Shown: piece after piece, positions 33,366 through 47,020 of the stretch
Layout of the letters: every line of letters starts with the position of its first letter
Position numbering within the stretch: position 1 is the stretch's first letter
Assembly (NCBI GenBank): GCA_021234155.1
Contig: JAJEKV010000168.1
Coordinates: forward strand, 739,352 to 803,351
Direction: 5' to 3'
Length of the DNA stretch: 64,000 bases
Origin: Isoetes taiwanensis
Taxonomy: Eukaryota > Streptophyta > Lycopodiopsida > Isoetales > Isoetaceae
Made by a program: the position numbers and the translations under genes
The notes under the pieces: generated by a model
Seen by the model: only the letters and a program-made list of their open reading frames with translations
Told to the model about the DNA's origin: nothing
Database searches by the model: none

Positions 33366-33578
33366 GTTATGCTCTTAGATTAAATTGTCATGTTTGGATT
33401 GAAGTTTGTTTTATGTAGTAGAACTCATGGATTCAATATGATATTTTCTATGGTTTTCCAATATATGTATCTAACTCATGTTAGACATACAATCTAAGAA
33501 TGATAAAAGGAGACATGCACTATTATGAATTCAAAAATACACATATGGTTCACATAAATTCAATACAAACACACATGT

Positions 33579-35050
33579 TTAACTCAGATTCTGAGCTTGC
33601 ATATGATTGAAAATAGTGTCCCTCAGCAGTTTTCCGTCTCTTCTTCGCGTCGTATCTCCTTGATTAAGTGGTAACCCTTCATACAAAACCACAAGTGTAT
33701 CAAAGTATTCATCCTCATTTTCAATTTATAACATGTTGTGAAGAACACAACAAGCAATAACTACCTTTGGCACATAAGGCATTTTAATTGGCATATTGCA
33801 TAAGATGTTCTAGCGACCCTTCAGTAGAGCAAAGCAATTCTCTATCACTACCCTAACTTGTGACAAGTGTTTGGAGAATCGAATAGCATTTGTAGGATCA
33901 CTAAGTCTTTTCTTCTTGATCACCATCATATATTCTGATGCAGGATATCCAGAATCTGCAATTAAAGAGGGTTGCACTCTTCTATCATGCAACACTCTTG
34001 AAGGTCCGCGTAAAATATGCCTTCTTGACAACTTGGCAAATAACGGGGATTTATAAAAATGATTTGTGTCATGCACACCACTGGGAGCATCACAGCAGAC
34101 GTCCCAAAATATTAGTGAAGGATCACAGACAGCTTGCAGTACAATGGAGAAATGATGTCTACTCCAATAATCTGCTGGTCCCCATTTCCTTATTGGTGCT
34201 TTTTTGAAGGGAATGTGAGTGCCATCAATTGCACCAGCAATCTGTGGCACACTTGAAATGGATTCAAAATCATTTATAATGTTCTGCAGTCTATTCCCAG
34301 ATGGAGTCCTAATGAAATCATGCCTAAGTTTCTATGATAGTATATTGACAACAATTTTGGTATACTTATGCACTGTACTTGCTCCCATGACATCCCATAC
34401 ATTTCTGCGCAAATGAAACCCTTCTCGTTATGGGCCAATTTGAAAATTACAACTGCTAGAGCCTTTACTTTTTTAATATACGGACCACAATAGATAGATC
34501 CCGGGGGATGCACCTATTGTATAGGGGGTATGCCACCTGCGTGCAAGGGGTCGGCAAAAACCCCCTTGTATACATGATTGAATTTTTCCAGAAACCCCCT
34601 TTCCAGCCATATACAATGCCAAAATCGCTCTAAAAACCCCAAAAGGCTACCCCTAGGTACGAGTATATGTACGATTTAAGGGAAAAACAAACCCTTTCGG
34701 GTCACTCGCATGGTTTGTACGGCCAAAACTATGTGAACCCCCCTTGAGATAGATCAGCCTGTATAATATGTGGCACTACTAGCCTAAGCAACTTCTCAAA
34801 ATTATCTGAAGTTATGCTCACCAGCTATATCAGAGTGGAGCCAAAGAGTATTACTTAAATCTGCCCAAAAAGATATCTGTCTTGGGTACATCCACCATAT
34901 TCTATGTCTCTGGAGCTGCTCATTGATCAACAGCAGCATAAACATAACACACACTTGCATCAACATGTCAATTAGCTCCTCCAAACCTGTGTTCAGATTG
35001 TCGATTTCAAGATCGCTGTCACTCCATAGCTCCTCATCATACCCTTCCAT
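33579..35050 (-). pseudogene. PIF/Harbinger transposase of the second element (broken)
   Basis: The start is at 35050 (MEGYDEELWSDSDLEID), then WWMYPRQISFWADLSNTLWL. The middle is split by a 246-bp insertion. After it come VIFKLAHNEKGF and PQIAGAIDGTHIPFKK with the first catalytic Asp, then LIADSGYPASEYM with the second and VRVVIENCFALLKGR with the Glu. A stop replaces Trp directly after LLKGR, and KVVIACCVLHNML lies downstream in frame. The last conserved residues end at about 33579. The catalytic residues survive but frame breaks and the insertion make it dead. Confidence 0.9.
34501..34746. mobile_element. 246-bp MITE nested in the transposase pseudogene
   Basis: AGATAGATC is duplicated exactly at 34492-34500 and 34747-34755, a 9-bp target duplication typical of Mutator-like elements. 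The ends are roughly inverted (CCGGGGGATGCACCTA and, reversed, CAAGGGGGGTTCACATA). Removing it would rejoin the transposase region between the FEKLLR-like and IYCGPYIKKVKA-like parts. No coding capacity. Confidence 0.85.
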
Positions 35051-36123
35051 ATTTGTGAAAATCTGTACAATGGGAAATTGAACATGCAGAAAAAAATTTA
35101 AAACAGAAACTATGAATCTTGAAATTCTAGATTGAATTGGAAGACAAAGAATCAATAGTTTACAGTGATTGATTCTGTAAACAGACATGAATTCGAAAAT
35201 GGAATGCTTGGATGATAGAAAAGTACCTGATGCCGCTATTGAAGGTCGAAGTGATGCCGCTGTTGTTCAATGGGCGCCTGGAACTTGCACTGTAACCGCT
35301 GCTGCAGGAAGTTTTGAAGTCCTCATGTGAATGAGCTGGCCGCCAGCTGTCCCGCCATACTTTTCAGCACCGCCAAAAGCACCGCCAAAGATCAACATGT
35401 GACTTCGGCTTGAGTAGCATTGGTGCCTTGATGTTTTAAGTTGCACCCTGCTTATGGCGGACGACTCTGATCTTGCATCTCAATTTAGTTAAGAACAAAA
35501 TGCTAAAGCAGAGAAGGCCCTTCGAATCCATCTTCAAGGCTTTGACGTTCGTAGGTCTCAATTTGTTTCTTGGTACTGCCATCCGATGCCATTTTCAGAG
35601 TTCCAGTTCGAGATTTTGTGCTACCCACAAGCTCTTTAGAAGCTTCTAATTAGTTGCCAGGTTCGTGTGTCTTTGCAGTTCTTATTTGCTTGCTCATCTA
35701 CAACTCTTTCTACAGCTCTATTTGTATCAAATATACATGCATAAGTATTTTGAATCTGGGCATGCATAAGCCAATAGCAGACTTTAGTTTGTCCAGCTTA
35801 CTCTATGCATCTGATTTTGCAGCTATGTTTTTCAAAATTATAATATTGTTCATGATCAAGGAGACATTTCCTTCAGTGGCATTCAACTCTTGGCAAATGC
35901 ATTGGACTTCAGCAAAAATTTCTGGACGAGCAAATTGGTTCATTTCCTTTCAAATCTTGCAAAAGGTTTCTAAGACTATTTTCAAATTTTAGCTTGCTTT
36001 TCAATTTTTGACTTACTTACGGGTTGAGTTGTTTGATGTTGCTGATATTGTCCATGGCAAAGTTTAGAGTTATTCTCTGTCTACAAGTTAAATTAAACAT
36101 GTTTTTTTTGCGTTTCTTTTCCA

Positions 36124-36199
36124 GAAGTCCCAAAACAAGCCCTAGTTACTGTGCAAGAGAATCCATTGGAAGACTTAAAGAAAGAAGTTCTTCGTGGCA
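36124..36199 (+). pseudogene. Exon-like segment, possibly same relic gene as 28.6 kb
   Basis: A pyrimidine-rich TTTTCCAG acceptor precedes a 25-codon frame VPKQALVTVQENPLEDLKKE-VLRGR that ends CAG/GTTCAT. The segment is protein-like and lysine/glutamate-rich. It could be the next exon of the pTAC5-like relic, with the second Harbinger sitting in the intron. This is inference; an isolated chance ORF is possible. Confidence 0.3.
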
Positions 36200-36389
36200 G
36201 GTTCATATTTTTGGAAGTACTTATGATAAAATGTATTTAATCAAGGATATTATGTCTGCTGTCATAGTTTTACAGCCAGTTAGGAAGGTGGCCGTAACTT
36301 ACAAAAGAAAGCTCTATTTTTTTCGTGCATGTGCATGTGAGGTGATAGTAACAAATATTTTAATATGGATGCAACCCTAGAATTGATCT

Positions 36390-39130
36390 CTATGATTAGT
36401 TTTACCGATTTTGGCTGCTTTTCTAACATGGGTTTTAGTTTACAGAGCAGATCCTTGCCACCATGTTCGCCTAGATATTCTCATGAGAATTGCACTCATA
36501 CGAGGTTAGAAATATGATGCGCATCCATTTTGCATATGATGGAAGGTATTGATTTGGTCGAGTTATTCGTATTAATCAACCCTATATTTTGTTATGAAGA
36601 ATTTGTTGAATTGTTGCCGAAGACAGGTTTAAGTATAAGAAACGCATGCTATGATTTAATTTTTCTTTCTCTGCTTAGATAATCCAGTATAGAAATTATA
36701 AAGAGAGTATGTGAGTTTTGGATTCATGAGCTAATAATTAGCAGTGCAAAAGTAACTCTGGCATCCGCATTGCAGAAGCTCTGCTGCAAAGGCATCATAT
36801 AACTATGTCCCTAATATGTGAACAATCATCATGCTTCTTAAAGGCATCAATCCCCAGCATATATTGCTTAGAAAAATGGTTCTGAAAAGCATTTATGCAG
36901 ACTGGGACTACAGATCTTGAGCACATGAATAGGTTTAGAATAGAATAGAATAGTGTTTTTAGCATATGATGATATATTTTCAATTATCTGAGTAAAGATA
37001 TTAATAACAAGATTTGGATGGACTTTCATACAGAGCTATGTATGGATTACCAATGGGGCATAGAAAGGGATTCAATGTCGTTCAAAATAATTTGTCTGAT
37101 CTAGATATATATGTAAATAGATATATATGTGAACAATGACAGAGACAGGGGTTGGACCAGGGACAGGGAAGGTGAAGGATCTTGACATAAATAAAGTCAA
37201 AGAAATGCAAGAGTCTTTCTTCTGGCGGCATGTATCTATGATGGCTTAGAAGATGCGGGGCAGTATTACATTGCTTCGAAGGCTTCAGTTTATAGCATTC
37301 ATTGTTTTTGTAATTAAGGCAGCATGCTCTAATTTTGAATTGGCCATCATAAATTGCAGTCTAAACCACTTAAGCGCACACTAGAGCAAGGTCAATCAGA
37401 GACTTTTTGTTTACAATATATGGACCTACAAGATTATTGGTAATACTCTTGGCAGTTACTTTCTTAGAATTTATGCTGAGATAATTCCTAAGCTGTTGTA
37501 AATCTAAGTTGAAAGAACGTTGGAGCCAAAGTTCCCAGTGCAGACCTTGATTTGAATGAATGGCTAAAAGTGAGGGAAGCAATTGACATCTATGTTATAG
37601 GGTGAGTTTGATTTGACATTACATTGACGAGACTTTGACATTTTGAACTTGGCCTTTCAGTTTTTTAAGATTTCACTCTTTTAAGTGCTGATAATGTCCT
37701 TGGTCTAGCAGATGAAGTCCCCCTGGCGAAATGAGAAGATTTACGTTTTAAACCCTAGATGGTGATTTTGTTTGGAGTAAAGTGCCCCAGCATCACCTAC
37801 AGTAAACTTGGCCGTGAAAGATGAAATTGATCAACTTGAAGATAAAGTTGGCAAATGCATGCCGCCTATAGAAGGGCACAACAAACATTGGTTGGTCGGG
37901 AAGGGCCATAGAAAGGCCCACAATATATCTGATTTACACTTTTCAGTTGGATAATCAGAGGGTGATGTACCTGAATGCGGTCACACATGCAACTCTACAA
38001 TCTGTTTGCTACCATGACGCCATTGTCTTTAGCTTCTCCTAATGGATGACCTCAATAGCAATAGGATTGAACACAATGTTATGTTCAGATATACGAGCTG
38101 ACCTGTAAAATAAAAGAGAGTATAATGAGCATATCTTATGTGCATATGCATAGCAAGAATGTACTCTATTTTGCAGCTTTATCGTTCGTGTATAATTCCT
38201 TTAATTATTTAGCTTAAATCTGCAAGTCCAGCTAAATATGAAGTCGGGTGGGCCTTTGAACCCTTTGTAGCTCAAATTTTAGAATGGAACCCTTTGTGGG
38301 CCTTCCTATGCATGGTATGTATAGCCATGTCTAGAATTTCAGTCTTTAATTATGAAATATTTGGTAAAACCCACTTTATGCAACTTCACTTATGTTGTGC
38401 GACTTCAGTTTCTCGACTTAAATGATTAGAAATGGTAAGCATGTCAATGATTAATATGTAATCTAGCTTCATGCACTTTGACTTATGAAGTTTTTGCACA
38501 ATGGATATGACATGTATTTAAAAGGCTCCATGCAGACTATTCGTGGTTCCATAAACCATCCACACTCCTTCCATTGATATAAAGATATTACCAAACCATA
38601 AGAAATTGATTAGCTCTCATTTATTAGACCGCACATAAATGAAGCCCCTTATGATATGCGACGGCAATCGACACTCTGCTATTATGCACAAGACTCTTAC
38701 ACGTGATTTCTCGAACTATACATATTTTGCATCAACATGATTTGGTTTATAACTTTTGCAGGTTCATTGTCCACAAAGGTCCATTTTCCATAAAAGACTC
38801 TAGACATTCAATATTTTTAACAAGACACTCTCTCCCGCCCTCCCTCTACACCAATTACACGTGTCTATAAATGAAAATGTCCAACTTTTCTTTGCGCTCT
38901 TATAATTATAGTTGACTACACATTCCATCTACAATCTTCCATAAAACCAAAGTCCCATGGAATATAAGTATCCATGTCATCCTTTCATCCCAAACCATCC
39001 CATTCCATTCTATCCTACGCAATACGTTATATAACCCATTTCTTGCCTGACATAGCGGGGCACACCTTTACACATTTCATTGTTAGCTTTGACTTCTATT
39101 TATTAAAGTACAGTAATTTACCAACTATGA
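36390..39130. other. Intergenic DNA, no gene seen
   Basis: AT-rich sequence with no recognisable coding family, terminal repeats or RNA gene. Confidence 0.6.
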
Positions 39131-39136
39131 TTAAAT

Positions 39137-39165
39137 ATACAAGAAATTTATCGCGGCGGAACATT

Positions 39166-39168
<3 letters not shown>
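39137..39168 (+). repeat. Short dispersed repeat ATACAAGAAATTTATCGCGG
   Basis: A 23-bp exact match plus AACATTTCT is shared with 52842-52887. The other copy has 14 additional bases (CCAAGGCTGCTGCG) that complete a GC stem-loop. The LINE poly(T) begins at its right edge. Confidence 0.7.
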
Positions 39169-39200
<32 letters not shown>

Positions 39201-40032
39201 AAGTTAAGAGTTGTTTTTTCCATTAATTATTAAAAGCCATACATAATTGTTACTAATGAGGGTAAATACATCCTCATTAGAGACATACTAAGAGTATTTT
39301 TTAATGTAGCAACTAGAAATATGAAAGGTACTGACAAAACAGTAAAAGCAATATATAATCCAGAAGGAACTGGATATCTATCAAATGAAGTGATCAGGAA
39401 CTCAGTTTGAATCACTTGATGAAGCTGATAAAATAATCTGGAGCAAAACTACCACACCAAAAGAAATCCACATTCCTGCAAGGACAAAATCGAGCTCCAA
39501 GTACATGTTTAAAGTGTTAGTCAAAAGCAAGATAAACAACTGAGCAACAATGATTTGGAATGGAGTGAAGATGCAAGGCAGATGACAGGGCAAAAGGTGG
39601 AGTGTGACTGGGCTGGTTTTTATGGGGAATTCATGATTTGGTCGAAGATGGAATTATAGACCCAATAAAAGCCATTGTCAGTTCCAAACTGGTAGCTATT
39701 GTGATTCTCCATGAGTAGTTGGTGAATATCTTCCTTAGCAGGAGTAGAGTGCCATAAAGATCAGGCGCATTTTATGAGAATAATATAGCTCCCTGTATCT
39801 GTTGAGCTGCCTTTCTGTTAGAGAAAAGTGGTACATGAATAAAAAGTTGAATAAGCAGTACATCTGCACCACTTCTCTGCAGTATATCCTTGCCCAAGTG
39901 GATTCATTGCTTGTACTTCTAACCTTATACAGCAGAATTTCATCTGAACTTGCATGTGGCCCTGCTGGCTCTAGATTTGGTACACCTGTATTACTGCAGT
40001 AGAGAGTGGCCTCGTGATAAGTCAACACTGTA

Positions 40033-40920
40033 TCAAACTTGGTTCTGCCCTCCCCCATCAAGAATTCCAGATATTCTATCATGAGTATCAGAAAAAGGAG
40101 CATTAGAATTTATAACATTGAGATTCGAGTAGAACAAGTTAAAAACACCATTGAAGTTACCAACTAAATCCCACCTCTTATCATAATTGTCTCCTAATTT
40201 ACTTTTGTAAGCTGTTACAAACCCTTCAAGGTCTAACTGAAAATTCATCTTGATCCAAAATATAGATAAATTTTTCTTACCATATACAATTCTGTTTCTG
40301 GATTTCCAAACATTCCATAATGCAGTGAAAACAATAGTATTCAAGAAAACATCATTATTTTGGATATGCTGGAGCAAGTTACCATGAGTTTGTCCTGGGA
40401 AAAAAACACTGAACTTACTGTAAAACCATGCCCAGAAATCTGCAATTTTGGGACACTGGAAAATATGCTGCATAGTTTCTTCTTGAGAGCAGTTCAAATG
40501 GCAAGCAGCCAGAACATTAGGCATCTTTATAGAAAGAGAAGCAAGATTAGGGAGACTTTTATGCGCAATCAACCATATGAAGAAATTAACTTTAGGAGGA
40601 CAATAAGAGTTCCAAATGTTTTTGTATAGAGTCATGCTGTCCCTATCTGAAATAGACCATTTAAGTTGACCTTTAGCTGAATTATCTTTTTGGTTCAGGA
40701 AGTTATACACAAATTTAACTTTATACTTATCATGACCATTCAGCTTGATAGGAAAACCACTTTGATTGTCTGACAAGTTTGTGGACTGAGACAAGATACT
40801 TTTGAGGAGAGAAGATAAACTTGTCACTCGAAGTACCATGGATAAGTCTTCTAAGGTTTGTCCAGGAGATGATTTGACCATTTCTGTATAAGTGGTGAAC
40901 ATGAGTGATACCAGAGTCAA
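40033..40920 (-). pseudogene. LINE ORF2 C terminus with zf-RVT domain
   Basis: 295 codons in one frame. The zf-RVT region reads KNIWNSYCPPKVNFFIWLIA, then HLNCSQEETMQHIFQCP with the Cys/His metal ligands, then DFWAWFYSKF. This domain is characteristic of plant L1 ORF2 proteins. It overlaps the RT frame by about 190 bases in another frame, so a frameshift separates them. Confidence 0.9.
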
Positions 40921-42539
40921 ACCATTTCCTATAAATTTTCGGATGCCTTAATGCTGGAATGTTCCCATTAATATCTTGAAATTGAGAAGACCAGAAAAGG
41001 GAAGAGTTGTAATTGAGATCAGGAATGGCAGGGGTATCAAAACAATCCTTAACTATATTCCAAGCTTTGAACATGTTTTGCATCAGAGGGGATGTGTTTC
41101 TACCAGGATGCAGGTAAGATAGGGCTGACTCAGGCAATGAATGCTTAACACTTGGGTGACCTTCAGGATAGGAGCAGTCCAGCCAATATTTAATGAAAAT
41201 ACATGCTATAGAATTATTACCAGATAAAGTTCTCCACACAAATTTACCTGTCAGGGCACATGCTTGAAAATATAAACTTTTACATCCTAAACCTCCATTA
41301 GATTTGGATCTTGTAATAGTATCCCAATTAACAGAATGGTTTCCACACCAAATGAATTTCCTGATGGTTTTCTCTAACTCATGATATATAGATCTAGGAG
41401 CCACAAGAGCAGAGGAAAAGTAGATGTGAGAAGCTGCCAGAACAGAGTTTGCAATGATGGTACGACCAGCCATAGACAAGGAGTTTCTGAAGGAATTTAA
41501 TTTCTTTTTGATACTCTGGAGGATTGGATCCCACAAACCTTTGATATTATGATTGAGAGACAAGGGCATACCTAAAAGCTTGGTTGCTTGCAATGTGTTG
41601 AGGACCTTTATGTCACGGATATAATTCTCACTTGTATCACCAATGATCACACTTTTTGCAATATTAAGGAAAATTCCAGAGGCCTCAGAAAATAATTCTA
41701 TGATGCCTAAGAATTTAGCAATGTTATCAGGGTTGGAATCCAGAAAGGCAAAGGTGTCATCAGCATATTGTGAGATTGTGAGACTGCCTTTGTTGTCAGG
41801 AAGATAAAGACCTTTAATGTTGCCATTTTGTTGATGGAAGTCAATAGCTCTTGTAAGGATTTCAGCAACCACAAGAAAAAGGTAGGGAGCTAATGGGCAG
41901 CTGTCTCACCCCTCTAGAAAGATAAAAGAAATTTGAAGGGGAGCCATTTATGAGCACAGCAGAATTAGCCTTAGAGTTTAAGCCCATGATTAAGGAGATA
42001 ACTTTAGGATTGAAACCAATTTTGTGCATAGCAAATTCGAGAAAATCCCAGTTTACTGAGTCAAAGGCCCTTTTGAAATCCAGCTTTAGAAGAATGCAAT
42101 CTTGGCCAGACACTATTCCAGTGGAGACCCTCCATAGCTATAATGTAATTGTCTAAGATGAATCTGTTTGGGAGGAAAGCAGATTGTTTGATATTGATAT
42201 GCTCTTGAAGAAAGGGTTTAATCCTGTTGGCAATTATTTTGGCACATATCTTATATGTAGAATTGGTTAAAGAGATAGGCCTCCAATCCGAGAATGATGA
42301 TGGCATGTCAACCTTGGGGACAAGAGTTATAAATCCAGCAGAAATAGAGAATGAAGATGTCCTGCCTTCCAAAATCCATGTACCAAATTAACAATGTCAA
42401 CTTTGAAGATATCCCAAAAGCAGATGTAAAATTCTGGAGGTAGGCCATCTGGGCCAGGAGATTTGCCTTTATTGAAGCTCATAATGACTTTGAAGATTTG
42501 CTGCTCAGAGGGGGTGGCAGCAATGGAATCATTCATCAA
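40730..42539 (-). pseudogene. LINE ORF2 reverse transcriptase
   Basis: RT blocks on the minus strand: FNKGKSPGPDGLPPEFY near 42465, WRPISLTNSTYKICAKIIAN near 42270, ILLKLDFKRAFDSVNWDFL near 42090 (catalytic Asp), RGVRQ near 41905 where a frameshift falls in the CPL box, and ISQYADDTFAFLDSN near 41770 (YADD). The thumb and connection follow (SMAGRTIIANSVLAASHIYF). It reverse-transcribes its own RNA at a nicked target. Three frame changes make it inactive, although each block is well kept, so the copy is not very old. Confidence 0.92.
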
Positions 42540-42591
42540 ATTATCAGAGTTGGGAATGATTTGATTAATGAAGGAGAGAAAATCATCTTCT

Positions 42592-43593
42592 TTAGAGGGG
42601 GAGCTCGGATGAAAGTTCTTGGAATTTCATTAAATAAGAAGGCATATTTCTCTTGGAAAAATGCTTAATGTCCTTGGGAGAGTCAATGATAGAACCATTT
42701 TCACTATTCACTTGGAGAATAGAATTATTCAGGAGCCTTTTTCTTGCAGCTTTGTAAAAAAAAATTGAGCTCCCAAGATCCATTTCTTTGTTGAATTTCA
42801 TCTTACATTTAATGGCATAACTTCTAGCTTCAACTTCTTCAATGGATTTAATCTTTTTTTCCAACACCTCTTCACCAATTTGGAGATTTAGATCATGGGG
42901 TTGATTTTGGAGATGACCTCTAATATCTCTCATTTGTTCCATGTAAGTTTCTTTCAACATATTCTTCTCTTTGCAAATTCTAGAAGACCATTCCTTAACC
43001 GAAGACTTGACATGTTTAATCTTAGAATAGAAGGTTTTCATAGAAAGGTGATCCCTAAATCCAGTTGCAGAGTTAAGGTTATCTTGCAAGGAGAGATAAA
43101 AATTTCTGAAGTCCATGCAGAACTGCTTATTATCAAGGAGAGAGCAATTCAGTTTAAAGGGGATATTGCCATCTCTAGGAAGTTGCAAGAGGTGTTTGGT
43201 GTGGAGGAATTGTGGTTGATGATCAGAAATGGAGATTGATTCATCACTTACCACATAACAGTTATCCCAAAAGGAGCAAGAGGAGCTGGTAACATAAAAT
43301 CTGTCTAAGGCACAGTAGACTTTATTAGAGTTTTTTTGCTTGTTTGACCAGGTATATATAGCAGTAGAGGAAGGGACATGAATCAAATTAAGATCAGAGA
43401 TGAAGGAGTCCCAATTAATTCTCTCAGTTCTTGACATGTTAATCATGTTCCCAAGTTTCATGTCCCAATTTGGAGTATTGTTAAAGTCACCAGAGACAAT
43501 CCAGTCAACTCGAGGTTGGGAAGACATCCATGGTTGGATATCAGGCCATAACATTTCCCTATCTTTTGGGCAGGTGGGAGCATTTCTCTTCAT
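42592..43593 (-). pseudogene. LINE ORF2 endonuclease (C-terminal part) and linker
   Basis: 333 codons. DWIVSGDFNNTPNWDMKLGN is the central APE-type endonuclease motif. IYTWSNKQ, ALDRFYVT and SISDHQPQF, with its terminal His, match the later endonuclease motifs. A long helical linker toward RT follows. The N-terminal endonuclease motifs are absent because of 5' truncation. The endonuclease nicks target DNA to start reverse transcription. Confidence 0.88.
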
Positions 43594-43629
43594 AAAAATA
43601 TCAGAAAAAATAGCGTTTTATCATCATCT

Positions 43630-43857
43630 CATATCCACGTGTTAGAACCTGCAGGAGTTGAACCTGCGTTGTCTCACCTCATGTTCCAATACCTGCACAA
43701 TAGAAAGATGCTGATCATAGCGACTATATGATTTCGGCCTTGAAGTCCTATTCACTTTCTTAACCATGTCATGTCATGCAATGATAACTAGTGGGTTATG
43801 AACCTGGGCGAGGCACATCCATATCCAATGGTTTAACCACTCGGCTATGCCACCCAA
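43630..43857 (-). mobile_element. tRNA-derived SINE-like sequence
   Basis: The minus strand from 43855 reads GTGGCATAGCCGAGTGGTTA with a good RNA polymerase III A box (TAGCCGAGTGG) and, about 43 bases on, a B-box-like GGTTCATAACC. The head resembles a Ser/Leu-type tRNA. About 130 bases downstream a second perfect T-stem/loop (GCAGG-TTCAACT-CCTGC, 43651-43667) occurs. No intact tRNA fold can be completed, so this is a SINE or a pair of tRNA relics. It abuts the 5' end of the LINE. Confidence 0.5.
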
Positions 43858-43968
43858 TGATTAGCCTGTTATTAATAAATTTATTACGACCACCTCTGAT
43901 GGACAATTAACATTTACATCTCTCCATGGACATCATTGGTCAGAAGTTTTGTATGCATGTTTCTTACA

Positions 43969-45480
<1,512 letters not shown>

Positions 45481-45489
45481 CAACAACTT

Positions 45490-46860
45490 GATACCTTTCT
45501 ATCCATATCGACAGCAGATTTTTCCATGCAGACATCCAATACATGCTTTGTATGGCCCCTTTATAGAAGCCAACTTTGGTTCCGCAACTAGCATTGTAGA
45601 TCTCTCCATGGCCTCAGCTTCAAATGCCTTTAAAAAATCATTTATGCGCCTTTCATGCCTTCACAGTGAAGTCATCAACATTTGCATGTGAATTCAAAAT
45701 AGAAGCATCCAAAGCACAATCATATGATGTCGATATTATAGCTGGAGATATAGAGTCATTCTCGTATCAAGCCACATTGTTTTCTTATTCAGTAAAGCTC
45801 CTAGCTAGTGAAACTAGACTTCCAGGCCTTAGAAACTGTGCGCATTAGATGTTGCATACCAATAACACCAGGACTTCAGAGGGCATGGCCACAACATCAA
45901 GGAGGCCCCCTATCAAGCCATCATTGCTCTTAATCCAGAGGTTCAAAAGCATGCATTATCTAATAGATGAGCTAAGTTTCCTGTTAGGCAGTCTAAGATA
46001 AATAAGCAAAGGGGAAAGTTCAGAGCTTAACCTGGAGCTATGCCGGAACTGGGCCTCCATAACTGAGCTCCCATTTTGCCCTTTGGTAAATCCCTGTGCT
46101 TACTTTGGAGCTATCTGGAACTGGGCCTCCGTAGCTGAGCTCCCATTAAAGGGCTCCTTTTTTGTTGCAGACTTCAAGAATAGCCTTTGCCAAATTTTCA
46201 AACAGAGCAACAGATTTCTTCAAGGACATCATCTCAACTTCTCTATGCTCTATTCTTGGGAAAGGGGCTTTCTTACAGTCCTCATTATTTGGCCTTTTGG
46301 GCAATTCAACCTGATGCATCGCTTCAGGCAATGCTAGTCCTATATGGCTACAACTAGTTATAGGCTTCCGCTGCAACAGTCTTCTCTGGACGTTTTGTTT
46401 TCAAAACAACAAACACAAAGTGTCCCCAACCGCTGGCACACCATTCCTGTAGAAGATATCAAATTTTTTTTGAAGCAATCCGATGTATCATGTGGAGGCT
46501 TATCAGTTTCTTTCTGCCTCAACTCCTTGGCAAGCGAGACGATCATCTCGACCTTTCAGATCGACTCTTCGAACAAACAAAACTTCAAGACATATACCCT
46601 TCTCAAATTGCCGACATAGGCATCTTCCAGTCATGAACAGGCCCGCGTTCATCTAGACCGTAGCAAACCTCGCATCTTGCATTCTGGAAAAGCATTTTGT
46701 TAGGATAATAGCTATCCAAAATTACTGTCACAGAATTAGCTCCAGCGATATTATGAAGATGAAAGAAAGAAAGAGGCGGAGTTGCTAGAGCTCAAGAAGT
46801 ACAGAATTGTAGGCCAGATCTGCTGTGGTGCACCAATGAAATCTCTGTATCACAAGGCCC
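45490..46860. other. Unassigned DNA with a 73-bp-period duplication
   Basis: Units at about 46033-46080 and 46106-46154 repeat GAACTGGGCCTCC and CTGAGCTCCCATT. Some protein-like open pieces exist on the minus strand (46146-46376, 46358-46546, about 46620-46740), but none matches a family I know. Confidence 0.5.
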
Positions 46861-47020
46861 CCAAAATTGAACCAATATGATTTTTTTTTATGGTTCATTG
46901 GTGAAAACCAAATCCATAAATCAGTACATATTAGTGGGTTCAAAAGTTTACAAACCATGTCTAGTTATCTAATATGGTTCATCAATATATTTTTCTAAGG
47001 TGATAATCCAACATTGTTTT

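Larger units (their letters stand above)
31940..35410 (-). mobile_element. Broken second PIF/Harbinger element, reverse orientation
   Basis: The ends carry AGGCAGAGTCACATGG (left) and, reversed, AGCCGAAGTCACATGT (right), related to the TIRs of the first element. It contains a disrupted Myb-like gene (plus) and transposase (minus), the same pair as in the 21.7-25.7 kb element but inverted. The flanks show TGA on both sides (31937-31939, 35411-35413) and also a 10-bp exact repeat AGTAGCATTG (31929-31938, 35413-35422). A MITE is nested inside. Confidence 0.85.
39168..43618 (-). mobile_element. 5'-truncated L1-type LINE
   Basis: The minus strand carries part of the endonuclease, then RT, then the zf-RVT domain, a roughly 560-bp 3' UTR and a 32-base poly(A) (T on the plus strand, 39168-39199). 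ORF1 and the first part of the endonuclease are missing; stops appear just upstream of about 43600. No target duplication could be identified. It is a likely relative of the machinery that made the 15.15-17.45 kb retro-insertion. Confidence 0.9.

Noticed and set aside
43549-43564. ATAACATTTCCC as the LINE's missing target duplication (compare GGAACATTTCT at 39160)
   Set aside because: It lies inside conserved endonuclease coding sequence, so it cannot be the 5' flank. The similarity is short.
46146-46546. Minus-strand protein-like pieces as a known gene
   Set aside because: I could not match them to any family with confidence, so I only note them in the regional entry.
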